NCBI RefSeq assembly: GCF_000235745.1
Contig: NZ_AGSX01000141.1
Coordinates: 19,370-83,369 of the forward strand
Length of the DNA stretch: 64,000 bases
From: Stutzerimonas stutzeri SDM-LAC
GTDB lineage: Bacteria > Pseudomonadota > Gammaproteobacteria > Pseudomonadales > Pseudomonadaceae
Reading direction: 5' to 3'
Positions 9,354 to 18,004 of the stretch are shown piece after piece; position 1 is the first letter of the stretch, and each line of letters opens with the position of its first letter. Below the pieces are notes generated by a model. The model searched no databases. It saw only the letters and a program-made list of their open reading frames with translations, and had not been told where the DNA came from. Both the position numbers and the translations under genes were made by a program.

Positions 9354-9637
9354 GCTGATTTGAACGATACGTCCTTGATCACCTCAACGCCGTTAGGCGT
9401 TCTAACTCTTTCTGAATCGTTAACGTCGAGCCCCTCATTGCCTAGGGTATAGCTGACGCACCAGGCAAAATCCCCGAATGACGAGTCCACCGTGAAGGTC
9501 ACCGAGCAATCTTCACTTTCTCCATGTAGGCCGTCGGCCTCCTTTTTAGGCCCACCCTGGGACAGTTGGCTGGCTGCAATATGATGCTCATGGCCGTCCT
9601 TCTCGAAAACAAGCTCACCTACTGGCTTAACGCGCAT
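9350..9637 (-). CDS. Small protein of unknown function next to the integrase
   Basis: A 95-aa protein that I do not recognise. It is polar and mostly beta-like (TFTVDSSFGDFAWCVSYTL; VRTPNGVEVIKDVSF), with no signal peptide or membrane segment. Translation looks real: GAGGTGG lies 6 bp before the ATG, and the gene fills the space convergent with the integrase, the two stop codons overlapping by 3 bp. Its position next to int suggests island cargo, but no role can be assigned. Confidence 0.65.
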   Translation of the reverse strand: MRVKPVGELVFEKDGHEHHIAASQLSQGGPKKEADGLHGESEDCSVTFTVDSSFGDFAWCVSYTLGNEGLDVNDSERVRTPNGVEVIKDVSFKSA

Positions 9638-10071
9638 AGCACCACCTCGATAAAGGGAGAGACTATAAACGAGCGCCAGCTTTCACACACGCAAGGGTCA
9701 ATACCTACCACAGCCCTCAGGCGACGTCATGTTCTGATGGCAGACTGAGCAGAGTTTTTGCATAAACCTGCAAGGTGGGTGTTCGCATCGAGCGGGCCAC
9801 ATCGGACACAGACGCCCGATGATGGCTTGGTGGAGCGAGTACATTCAGCAAGCAGCTACAGGGAACTTATCAGTCGCTGCTCTAGCTGAAAGCCGAGCCC
9901 AGAGGGTTGTACCTCTTCGCTAAAAGGAGCCGAATTCGCCCTTGCCTGGATAGACTTGAAGCGCAGACGGCCTTTCAAATAGTGGTAGGCCATACTTTTA
10001 TTTTTAACTGGACCCGGTCATTAAATGCGCTGGGTGGGTCTCAGCTTCAGGCATTTGACTTGGCAGCTTTG
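9638..10071. other. Non-coding stretch between the small gene and tpsB
   Basis: No convincing gene. It holds the upstream region of the small minus-strand gene (its ribosome site lies at about 9643-9650), a short inverted repeat CATCGG/CCGATG at 9800-9821, and the region downstream of tpsB, where AAATGC/GCATTT arms at about 10024-10056 could form a weak terminator hairpin without a good T tract. Confidence 0.4.
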
Positions 10072-11721
10072 TTAGAAAAACCGTACCACCTGCGCCCATA
10101 CCCGCGGACTGCGCTCGACATCGCTCTGCGCGTCAGCGTTACCCAGTTTCCAGGCTGCCACGCTGCTGACCTGCCAGCCGTGCGCTGCCCAGCGCACACC
10201 CAAACCGGCTGCCGAGAGGCTGCGGTGGTTCTCGCCCGAAGCCCAGGTATCCTTGTTCAGCCGCACTTCGCCGTGGTCAACGAAGGTGTTGAGCTGCCAG
10301 GCATTGGTCAGCGCATAACGCAACTCCAGATTGGCCAGCCAACCCTGATCGCCGGCTGCTTCGCCCTGTGGATAGGCGCGCACGCCGTAGGCACCGCCGA
10401 GGATGAACTTCTCCGAACTGTCCAGGTTGCCATCGGCCCATTGGCCTTGCAGCTGACCGTACAGGCTGAAGCGGCCAGTCAGCCGTTGCAGGCGAACCAG
10501 GCTCGGGTTGAGCTTATGGAAGCGGCCCTGGGTGCCGGCAGTGAGGTCGTCGATCAGCTGATTGAGATCGCCGTCAATGTTCAGGCTGCCCTGACTCCAG
10601 GCCAGCGCAAAACTGTTAATGCCGCCACCCAACAGCTCATCACGGCTGTTGCCGCTGATACTGGCAGTCAGCACGCGCGAGCGTTTGTCGCTCTTGCTGT
10701 CGAACAGGTCGATATCGTCCTTCAGCCGCTTGTCGTCATATTGCAGCTGCGCAAACAGGGAAAAATCACGGCTGCGAATCAATGGCTGGATCGCGTACAG
10801 GCTGCTGATGCGTGCGTTACCCTTGGCCTTGAGGTCATCGAAGTCCTTGGCCAGCTCATAGTCCATATCCGAGTAGGCAACGCCCAGTTGGGTTGCCCAA
10901 GGGCCGACCGGCAGCTGGTAGGCGATGCGGCCATACTGCTGGCTTTCATCCGAGCCGATGGCGCGCAGCGACAGACGATCACCCAGCCCCAGCGGGCTGT
11001 TGATGTTAAGCGTGCCGCCCAGACGGTATTCGCCGGTAAAACGGTTACCGTAGTTGTCGGCATCGATCGCACCGGACAGGAGCGGGCCTGGTTCCACGTC
11101 CACCACCAGGTCTGTGGCACCGACCGAGGCGCCAGGCTTGAGGGTGGATTTCACCTCCACCCCGGGGGTATCGGAGAGCAACAACAGGCTACGCTCCAGA
11201 GGGGCCGACTGCACCGCATCGCCGGGTTGCAACGCTGCCAGTGGCGCAAGCGCGGCGCCGGTCAGGCGCGCACTGTTGTTCAGGCCAATCTCGCCATAAC
11301 GGCCTTCCAGTACCGCAATCTCTACCACGCCGCCGTCAATTTCCTGTGCCGGGATATAGGCTCGCGCCAGCGGGTAGCCACGCTCGCGGTACGCCAGCGT
11401 GATGCGGTTGGCAGCGGCCTGCAACTCGCGGAGCGATACACTGCGGCCTTGCAGCTCCGCAAGCAGTGGCAACAGCTGCTCACTACTGATTACCGCATTG
11501 CCTTTTAGGGTAAAACCGCTTACCTGCAGGCTGGGTCCGCTGACCCTTACCTCACTCGATGGCGCATCCGGCAGGTTCAGTTCCAGACGTTGTTTGCCCG
11601 GCAACTGCAACGGGCGCTGGTCGATGGTCTGTTGGGACTGACCAGCATCCGGCAGGGTGGCTGCCGCCACAGACAGAGACAAAAGGGAAACGGCACCGCC
11701 GATCAAATGAACAAAACGCAT
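10072..11721 (-). CDS. Two-partner secretion outer-membrane transporter (TpsB; ShlB/FhaC/HecB family)
   Basis: An Omp85-superfamily pore that secretes the partner exoprotein encoded just upstream. 549 aa: a signal peptide (MRFVHLIGGAVSLLSLSVAAA), a proline/glutamine-rich linker, a POTRA region (about 65-145, VSGFTLKGNAVISSEQLLPLL and YPLARAYIPAQEI), then a 16-stranded-barrel-type domain with the family motif VRAYPQGE near residue 445 and a C-terminal Phe (VRFF) typical of outer-membrane barrels. Its ATG lies 3 bp after the tpsA stop, so the pair is one operon in tpsA-tpsB order. Nearby plus-strand open frames are shadows of this gene. Confidence 0.92.
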   Translation of the reverse strand: MRFVHLIGGAVSLLSLSVAAATLPDAGQSQQTIDQRPLQLPGKQRLELNLPDAPSSEVRVSGPSLQVSGFTLKGNAVISSEQLLPLLAELQGRSVSLRELQAAANRITLAYRERGYPLARAYIPAQEIDGGVVEIAVLEGRYGEIGLNNSARLTGAALAPLAALQPGDAVQSAPLERSLLLLSDTPGVEVKSTLKPGASVGATDLVVDVEPGPLLSGAIDADNYGNRFTGEYRLGGTLNINSPLGLGDRLSLRAIGSDESQQYGRIAYQLPVGPWATQLGVAYSDMDYELAKDFDDLKAKGNARISSLYAIQPLIRSRDFSLFAQLQYDDKRLKDDIDLFDSKSDKRSRVLTASISGNSRDELLGGGINSFALAWSQGSLNIDGDLNQLIDDLTAGTQGRFHKLNPSLVRLQRLTGRFSLYGQLQGQWADGNLDSSEKFILGGAYGVRAYPQGEAAGDQGWLANLELRYALTNAWQLNTFVDHGEVRLNKDTWASGENHRSLSAAGLGVRWAAHGWQVSSVAAWKLGNADAQSDVERSPRVWAQVVRFF

Positions 11722-11724
11722 GAA

Positions 11725-14700
11725 TCAGATTCCTTCTGGCAGGCGGATGCCGCGGCTGAAGACCCGCACATTCAAACGCTCATCATTTGGGTTGGTGTCG
11801 AGCAGCTGCGTATTGGTTGCTTCGGGCTCGTTGGCCGGCTCTTCGTTCCGGGCTGGCAAGTACTGGATTGGCGAGTTTTGACCATTGAATGCCAGCACCC
11901 CCAGATAAGGCTGACTGGTATTGACCTGGCTTGGATCAACCGGGTCAACCGGTGCTGGGATTACTTGCAAGGTGCCATCCTGATAGGTAATCGCATAGTT
12001 GCCGAGCCCGGTACCGACAGCGTCGCTGGCGATAATGGCGTAGTTGCCTGCTGCGGCACTGGTGGGCTCACCCGCACTGCTCAGGTTGACTGAAGCAACA
12101 CTGTCGTCGCTCAGCAGGCCATTGGCGGTGTAACCGTTCAGCAGGATACTTTGACCGGCGACTTTGCTGGCATCATTGGCAGCGATGGTGAGGGCGGCCT
12201 TGTCGATGATCAGACTGCCATCGGTATAGCTGAGGGCGTAGTTGTCGGCGCTCAGGCCGCTGGCGCTGAGGACGTAGGTGCCTGCGTTGATCGCGTCTTG
12301 AGCTGTACCGTCATAGCTGAGGGTGCCAACCAGCACGGACTCGCTCTCACCGTTAACAAAGCCGCTGTAAGTCACGCCGTTACCGCCGCTGAAGGCCAGG
12401 CCGTCATAGGTCTTGTTGGCGTTATTGGCGGTAACGGTCAGATTGGCGCGGTCGATATTCGCTGTTAGTCCAGTGGGGTTGGTGAAACTGTAGTTGCTGA
12501 CCAACCCGCTACCGTCACCCAATCCACCTGTAACGGTAACTATTTTGCTGATGCCTGATTGCTTATCGGCAAAGGTACCGACTAGACCTGAGAGACTCAG
12601 CGTTTCATCACCCACCAAGCCATTAAGGCTCCCACCACTCAGCGTGGCAACAGTATTCCCGTCATACACTTTGTCATTTGCAGTCAAGCCGCTGAGAGTC
12701 AGCGCTTTAGGTGTGATGGTCAGGCTCGGGTCGCCAACAACTTTTATATCGTAGCCCTGCTGATCTGAAAACAAACCATAGCGCAGCGTGCCATCTCTGA
12801 CGCTGTAACTACCAACATTGGCTGATGCGCTGGTATAGCTGGCTATACCGTCGAGGATCACACCAGGCTGGTCAGTCACATAGTTAAATCTGTCAGAGGC
12901 GATATTGCCGTCGTAAACTTTGCTAGAAGTAGCGGTCGGATTCTCCAACGTAACTGTCACGGCCTTGAGAAAACTGCGCAGCAACGGAGTTGAGTTACCT
13001 TCGTAGATTCGCCAAACACTGCTTGTACCACCTACCGCGTCAATATCCCAGCCAGTGTTGGCAAAAGTTGATAGCGAAGTTAGATTCGCAAAGGTCGATG
13101 CAGTACCTAGGTGATTTCCTCCGAAGATGTCGGTAGGCACACCACTGTTGTTGACGCCCGCCCCAGCCCTATCAGTAATAGCGTAGAAGCTGTTGCTAAT
13201 TTTACCCCAGTTAGCCCCAGCTAAACCGCCGATAGCATACTGTCCTGCCACCGCCCCTATCGCGTAGCTATTTCTTATCGTGCTGTCGTTACCATACCCA
13301 ACTAAACCACCGACATAACTGATGCCGCCTACAGCCCCAGTAGCGTAGGCGTTAATTATCGAGGTGTAGTTGCTGCGCCCGACCAAGCCGCCGACAACAC
13401 TTTGACCTTCAACTGCACCGGTCGCGTAAACATTGCTGAGCGTGCGCGAGTTGTATCTACCGACCAAACCACCTACGTCATCCCCTCCTATAACCGCGCC
13501 GGTAGCGTAAGAGTTGTTGATGTCTCCGTAGCTGTGTCCGATCAAGCCCCCGACCATATACTCGCCAGTCACAGCACCGGTAGCGTGGGAATTGTTTATT
13601 GCACCACCACTGCTATAGCCAGCTAAGCCACCGACATTACTGCTAGCACCTATGACGTAGCCGGTAGCGGAGGAGTTGCTGATACTTCCGCTATAGAGGC
13701 CTCCAACCAGACCACCAACGAAGTTTCCGCTTCCTGTCACCGAGCCTGTGGCGGAAGAGTCAAGGATCGTGCCACCCGCCCCGACTAGCCCCCCAACATC
13801 GTAGGCACCTGACACGGCACCTGTAGCATAAGAATTTCTGACCGTACCTAAGGTGCTAACTCCGGCTAAGCCGCCAATAGCATTTACACCTGTAACTGCA
13901 CCGCTGGCATAAGAGTTGTCGATCTCACCGTAACTGAGCCCGACTAGACCTCCGACATAATTCTCACCAGCTACAGCACCTAAGGCGTAGGCATGGCTTA
14001 TTCCTGAGTCACTTAGCATGTCGAGGGAGTCATTAAATCCGATAAGACCTCCGACATAGTCACCTCCCACCACCGTGCCAGTGGCGTATACGTGGCTAAC
14101 CGTACCACTGCGGTTGTAGCCGACTAAGCCACCTACATAATCGGCCCCCATCACCGTACCAGTAGCGTATGCGTTGCTGATTGCAGGGCCGTTATTGATA
14201 TTGATGCTGGCATTGTAGTGGTTGTGCCCAACAAGGCCGCCAACATAATTACTTCCAGTCACCGAACCAGTGGCGTAAGCGTCAAGAATTGTGCTGCCGT
14301 AGCTATTATTACCGACGAGACCGCCAATATAGTCAACGCCGGCAACCTTACCAGTGGCATAAGCGCTAATGATATTGCCGTAGTTGAACCCAACAAGGCC
14401 TCCAACCTCGTACCCGCCATCTACGTCGCCAGTGCTGTAAACGTTTTTTATATTCCCGAGGCTAACCCCAGCAAGGCCACCCACCTTGGTGCCACCAATT
14501 ATCGTTCCTCCCACCAAACCCAGATTGCGCACCTGGCTATTTACGCTCAAAATGCGGAATAGCCCAACGTCACTGGCCCCGGGTCGGTTGATTGTTAAGT
14601 CAGATATCTCGTGGCCAAGCCCATCTAAAATACCGCTAAACTCACCAAATCCAGACCACCACGGCGCACCAAGTTGAGCGAAGCCTTGACCATTATTCCA

Positions 14701-16242
14701 GAGCGCAGTAGCAGTGGCATCAATACCGGCCCCAAGCACATAGTTTGCTGAAGGATTGCCATTGATTCCTTGCAGGTCTGTACCTGTAAGGGATCCTTGC
14801 ATACCCAACTCGGTTATTACTCTGTATTCACGAATGGTACCGTCACTGCCCAGCTTGGTGCTGAAGTTGTCGCCAGCACTCAGACTCACCTTTGCACCTT
14901 GGTTCAGGTGGTAGTCCGCACTATTGCCGTCAGCAACCGCGCCCTGGCCGAACTCCAGCGCCAGCTTACCCGCACCTGTGCTATTTATATTGGCGTTAAT
15001 ATTGATGTCGCGCTCGGCCTTTAGGGTCAGGGCGCTAGAGGTATTCCAAGCAATACCGTCGTTGATGTGAATATCGCCATTGCCGCCAGCCGTACCCATA
15101 CTGGCGGTTTGAATAATGAAGCTGCCGTTATCGCTTAAGGCTTGCGATACTGCGGTGCCAGTCATGTCACCGCCACTGGCCGCGACCGTGAAATCATTGG
15201 GGCCGATCAACCAGGTGCCAGATTTGCCATCTGCGGATTTGGTGGTGACCTTAACGCTGTCGGCAATCTGCACATGGGCGCCGGAGGTTTCAATAAAACC
15301 GCCGTTCCCACCATTGGGCGCGCTGGCATCCAGGGTGCCGGTTACCTGCACCGTACCGCCGTCGAAGCTGCCGAGCATGACGATTTTGCCGTCCTTCTCG
15401 CCAAGGGTTTGCGCCTCAATCACGCCGGTGTTGTTCACCACGGTCTTCAGCAAAGCATCACCGGCGTTGGCGGTGAGCAGCACCTGGCCGCCATCGGCCT
15501 TGATCAGCTGGTGGTTTTCCACCAGGGCATCGACCACAGCTTCATTCACCTGCACGTTGAGCAGGCCATCACCAGCAAAGTCGAGGGTCATGGCATTGCC
15601 TGCGGCCAAGACCACCGTGCCCTGATTGGCGACGATCACCCCATTGTTGCTGACCGTGCCGCCGAGCAGGGCGACGCTGCCACCGTCGGTGGCGGTGATC
15701 CGACCGTTGTTGATCACGCTGGCGTTAGAGCCGTTGCCCTTGAACTGGTAATTGCCAGCCTCGAAATCACTGACCGACAGGTCTAACGTCGAGGCCACCA
15801 GGCCGCCGACATTGACCTGGGCGTTCTGGCCGAACAGCACCCCGTTAGGGTTGACGATGAACACCCGGCCATTGGCATCCAGCTGGCCCATGATTTTCGA
15901 GCCATCGGCACCCAGTACCCGGTTCAGGGCAATGGCATCCGTACCGGGCTGGTTGAAGGTGACCCTGTTGCCCTCGGCAATATCGAAGCTCTGCCAGTTG
16001 ATGGCGAGCTTGTTACTGGCCTGGTCGATGACCATCTGGTTGTTGGTGGGCGTGCTGATTTGCCCCTGCCCAGTAACCATCTGGCCGCCGCTGGGCAGGG
16101 CGGCGGCAAAGGCCATGGCCGGCAACAGCAGGGCGGCGGCGAGTACCGCACCGGCCCCTTTACCACGCCGCCGGGCATGCTCGTGGGCGACGTCCCAGCG
16201 GGCAAGGCAGGGGTTCCAGACAAGGGCGTAGGTGCGATTCAT
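11725..16242 (-). CDS. Large two-partner-secretion exoprotein (TpsA, filamentous-hemagglutinin-like, GLUG and YDG/MBG repeats)
   Basis: A 1505-aa secreted beta-helix protein, probably an adhesin. It starts MNRTYALVWNPCLARW, the extended signal peptide region of TpsA/autotransporters, with the hydrophobic core near 36-50. The TPS secretion domain (about 50-290) has NPNGVLFGQNAQVNVGG. A run of 16 GLUG-type repeats (VGGLVG...NSYATGAV) spans about 580-1010. Three or four YDG/MBG modules (KVYDGN, KTYDG) span about 1080-1430, followed by a short tail. ATG 16242 has GGAG 9 bp upstream; a longer start at 16260 lacks this. No C-terminal toxin like that of CdiA is visible, so adhesion is more likely than contact-dependent inhibition. 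Confidence 0.9.
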   Translation of the reverse strand: MNRTYALVWNPCLARWDVAHEHARRRGKGAGAVLAAALLLPAMAFAAALPSGGQMVTGQGQISTPTNNQMVIDQASNKLAINWQSFDIAEGNRVTFNQPGTDAIALNRVLGADGSKIMGQLDANGRVFIVNPNGVLFGQNAQVNVGGLVASTLDLSVSDFEAGNYQFKGNGSNASVINNGRITATDGGSVALLGGTVSNNGVIVANQGTVVLAAGNAMTLDFAGDGLLNVQVNEAVVDALVENHQLIKADGGQVLLTANAGDALLKTVVNNTGVIEAQTLGEKDGKIVMLGSFDGGTVQVTGTLDASAPNGGNGGFIETSGAHVQIADSVKVTTKSADGKSGTWLIGPNDFTVAASGGDMTGTAVSQALSDNGSFIIQTASMGTAGGNGDIHINDGIAWNTSSALTLKAERDININANINSTGAGKLALEFGQGAVADGNSADYHLNQGAKVSLSAGDNFSTKLGSDGTIREYRVITELGMQGSLTGTDLQGINGNPSANYVLGAGIDATATALWNNGQGFAQLGAPWWSGFGEFSGILDGLGHEISDLTINRPGASDVGLFRILSVNSQVRNLGLVGGTIIGGTKVGGLAGVSLGNIKNVYSTGDVDGGYEVGGLVGFNYGNIISAYATGKVAGVDYIGGLVGNNSYGSTILDAYATGSVTGSNYVGGLVGHNHYNASININNGPAISNAYATGTVMGADYVGGLVGYNRSGTVSHVYATGTVVGGDYVGGLIGFNDSLDMLSDSGISHAYALGAVAGENYVGGLVGLSYGEIDNSYASGAVTGVNAIGGLAGVSTLGTVRNSYATGAVSGAYDVGGLVGAGGTILDSSATGSVTGSGNFVGGLVGGLYSGSISNSSATGYVIGASSNVGGLAGYSSGGAINNSHATGAVTGEYMVGGLIGHSYGDINNSYATGAVIGGDDVGGLVGRYNSRTLSNVYATGAVEGQSVVGGLVGRSNYTSIINAYATGAVGGISYVGGLVGYGNDSTIRNSYAIGAVAGQYAIGGLAGANWGKISNSFYAITDRAGAGVNNSGVPTDIFGGNHLGTASTFANLTSLSTFANTGWDIDAVGGTSSVWRIYEGNSTPLLRSFLKAVTVTLENPTATSSKVYDGNIASDRFNYVTDQPGVILDGIASYTSASANVGSYSVRDGTLRYGLFSDQQGYDIKVVGDPSLTITPKALTLSGLTANDKVYDGNTVATLSGGSLNGLVGDETLSLSGLVGTFADKQSGISKIVTVTGGLGDGSGLVSNYSFTNPTGLTANIDRANLTVTANNANKTYDGLAFSGGNGVTYSGFVNGESESVLVGTLSYDGTAQDAINAGTYVLSASGLSADNYALSYTDGSLIIDKAALTIAANDASKVAGQSILLNGYTANGLLSDDSVASVNLSSAGEPTSAAAGNYAIIASDAVGTGLGNYAITYQDGTLQVIPAPVDPVDPSQVNTSQPYLGVLAFNGQNSPIQYLPARNEEPANEPEATNTQLLDTNPNDERLNVRVFSRGIRLPEGI
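13205..14495 (-). repeat. Coding tandem repeats (16 GLUG units) inside tpsA
   Basis: About 1.3 kb of imperfect in-frame repeats, mostly 60-90 bp units, each encoding a variant of VGGLVG-x-N-x-G-x-I-x-NSYATGAV. Units differ in length and by many substitutions, so they are old repeats rather than recent slippage. This stretch looks more AT-rich than the tpsA ends. Confidence 0.85.
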
Positions 16243-16531
16243 GGGTTGCTCCGTCAACAATAAGGTCCATCAGTGCAAAATGGTGGCAATTTAGTTGCAT
16301 TGTAGCTTTTGCATGTTTGCCAAACACTTCATCTTTTGGCCGGTACGTCCGTTCAAGTGATCACGCTCTTGCACCAACAGCGTCCGATAGGCGCTCACAT
16401 CGAGAGCAGGCGTTGTTTTAAAGGCAGCCACTCAGGCTGAAAAAAACGCTATGGAAACCCCGCTCATTCGATTCAAAAAAATCTCAACCCTACATAACAG
16501 CAATGACATCACCATCAAGAAGGTTTACCTC
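16243..16531. other. Divergent intergenic region between tpsA and the zinc-ribbon gene
   Basis: About 290 bp holding the tpsA promoter region. On the minus strand a TACAAT -10-like hexamer lies near 16300 without a good -35. A palindrome TGTTTG-C-CAAACA at 16314-16326 is a candidate regulator site. No gene is visible. Confidence 0.35.
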
Positions 16532-16861
16532 ATGTCGTTGCAATGCCCTCGCTGTCGCTCACCCAAAGTCGCTTCCTTCCACCGCGCCATGAAGATCGCT
16601 GCCGCCGTCGGCACGGTCGGCGGTGCCGCTCGTGGCATCAGTGCTGCGCTGGCTGGCGGTCAAGCCGGGGCGGCTATTGGCGCCATTGCTGGCCCTGTCG
16701 GCATTACCGTCGGCTCAATCTCCGGTGCCATCCTCGGCGGACTGGCCGGCGGCGTCGGTGGCTGCGCGCTCGGCGCTCAGCTTGGCCACAAGCTCGATCG
16801 CCACGTCCTGGCTAACAACCTCTGCCTGCTCTGCGGGCATCGCTTCAATCTGCCGACCTGA
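16532..16861 (+). CDS. Small zinc-ribbon protein with a glycine-zipper membrane segment
   Basis: A 109-aa protein starting MSLQCPRCRSPKVASF and ending LCLLCGHRFNLPT. Cys5/Cys8 and Cys98/Cys101 form two CxxC knuckles that could make a zinc ribbon although about 90 residues apart in sequence. Between them is a long Gly/Ala-rich hydrophobic stretch (GGAARGISAALAGGQAGAA, IAGPVGITVGSISGAILGG) of glycine-zipper type, so the protein may be membrane-inserted or oligomeric. ATG 16532 follows AAGAAGGT. It precedes the DUF932 gene on the same strand; function unknown. Confidence 0.68.
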   Translation: MSLQCPRCRSPKVASFHRAMKIAAAVGTVGGAARGISAALAGGQAGAAIGAIAGPVGITVGSISGAILGGLAGGVGGCALGAQLGHKLDRHVLANNLCLLCGHRFNLPT

Positions 16862-16955
16862 TCAGGCGGCTCCACTCCCTCTTTTCTCTAACTCCCAGCC
16901 GGTGCTGCGCTCTGCGCAGCGCTTATGCCGGCGCGCACCCAAAGGAATCGTTCTC

Positions 16956-17924
16956 ATGGCTCATCTCGTCGAAACCATGGCCTACGCCGGAGCTACCCCT
17001 TGGCACGGTCTGGGCAACAACCTGCCGCAAAAACAACCCATTGAGGTCTGGCAACGTGAAGCTGGAATGGACTGGCAAATCCTGGAAAGCCCCGTTCATT
17101 TCAAATCGGACGCCATCGGCCACCTCGGTACGATTCATTCCTTCCCTGAGCAGAAGGTGCTCTATCGCTCGGATACCAAAGCCCCGCTGTCAGTGGTCTC
17201 CAAGCGTTATCACACCGTGCAGCCACGCGAGGTACTGGAGTTTTACCGGGATCTAACCGAGGTCTCCGGCTATGAGCTGGAGACAGCCGGCGTGCTCAAG
17301 GGTGGGCGCAAGTTCTGGGCGCTTGCACGCACTGGGCAAGGCACGGCGATCAAGGGTAACGACCAGGTCAACGGCTACCTGCTATTGGCTACGTCATGCG
17401 ACGGCACCTTGGCCACCACCGCAACGCCGACCACTGTTCGCGTGGTGTGCAACAACACCCTGACCATCGCCCTGGACGGAACCAGCCGAGCCATCAAGGT
17501 GCCGCACAACACTCGCTTCGATCCGAATCTGGTGAAGAAGCAGCTCGGCATCGCCGTCTCGCAATGGGACGACTTCATGTACCGCATGCGCCATCTGGCT
17601 GAGCGCAAGGTGCAGTGGCATGAGGCAATGGGCTTCTTTATGAACGTCATGTGCGAGGTCAGTCCGACCGGCCAGCTTCCTGAACAGCTACCCAACGAAC
17701 GCGCCCTGCGCAAGGTTCAGGAGCTGTACGAAGGCCGTGGCCGGGGCAGTCAGCTGGAATCGGCAAAGGGCACCGCCTGGGGCCTGCTGAATGCCGTGAC
17801 CGAATACGTAGATCACGAACGGCGTGCACGCAGCACCGAGTACCGGCTTGATTCAGCCTGGTTCGGCCAAGGCGCACAGATCAAACAACGCGCCCTGGAT
17901 ACCGCTCTTCAGCTCGCTGCCTAG
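16956..17924 (+). CDS. DUF932 phage/plasmid-type protein
   Basis: A 322-aa protein of the DUF932 family (phage/plasmid-like proteins of integrative elements; biochemical function unknown). Visible family signature: MAHLVETMAYAGATPWHGLGNNL at the N terminus, VLYRSDTKAPLSVVSKRYHTVQPREVLEF (about 70-98), and the central LLLATSCDGTLATTA...TTVRVVCNNTL block. ATG 16956 is set by the conserved MAH start and the AAAGGA 8 bp upstream. It is the first member of a DUF932-YqaJ-Gp3-like-RadC set common in mobile elements of pseudomonads. Confidence 0.87.
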   Translation: MAHLVETMAYAGATPWHGLGNNLPQKQPIEVWQREAGMDWQILESPVHFKSDAIGHLGTIHSFPEQKVLYRSDTKAPLSVVSKRYHTVQPREVLEFYRDLTEVSGYELETAGVLKGGRKFWALARTGQGTAIKGNDQVNGYLLLATSCDGTLATTATPTTVRVVCNNTLTIALDGTSRAIKVPHNTRFDPNLVKKQLGIAVSQWDDFMYRMRHLAERKVQWHEAMGFFMNVMCEVSPTGQLPEQLPNERALRKVQELYEGRGRGSQLESAKGTAWGLLNAVTEYVDHERRARSTEYRLDSAWFGQGAQIKQRALDTALQLAA

Positions 17925-17950
17925 CCCCCGTCACCCCATCTCAACCGTAT

Positions 17951-17984
17951 CGCCCGGTCAGCTTCGCGCTGGCTGGGCGTTTTT
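17951..17984 (+). terminator. Hairpin terminator/attenuator between DUF932 and yqaJ genes
   Basis: Arms CGCCCGGTCAGC (17951-17962) and GCTGGCTGGGCG (17968-17979) pair along all 12 positions (two G-U), loop TTCGC, followed by five T. It stands only 20 bp before the next start codon, so it may act as an attenuator. Confidence 0.8.
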
Positions 17985-18004
17985 ATGTCTGCAAGGTGAA
18001 CAGC

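Noticed and set aside
9907-11508. A 533-codon plus-strand frame opposite tpsB
   Set aside because: Antisense shadow; signal peptide, POTRA and barrel features lie on the minus strand.
11725-12300. A CdiA-type C-terminal toxin and CdiI immunity gene at the tpsA 3' end
   Set aside because: The C terminus is YDG/MBG repeats and a short tail; no VENN-like marker, nuclease motif or small immunity gene follows, only tpsB.
13205-14495. Regular repeats that could suggest a CRISPR array or satellite
   Set aside because: Units are imperfect, in frame, without constant-length spacers, and spell the GLUG motif in tpsA.
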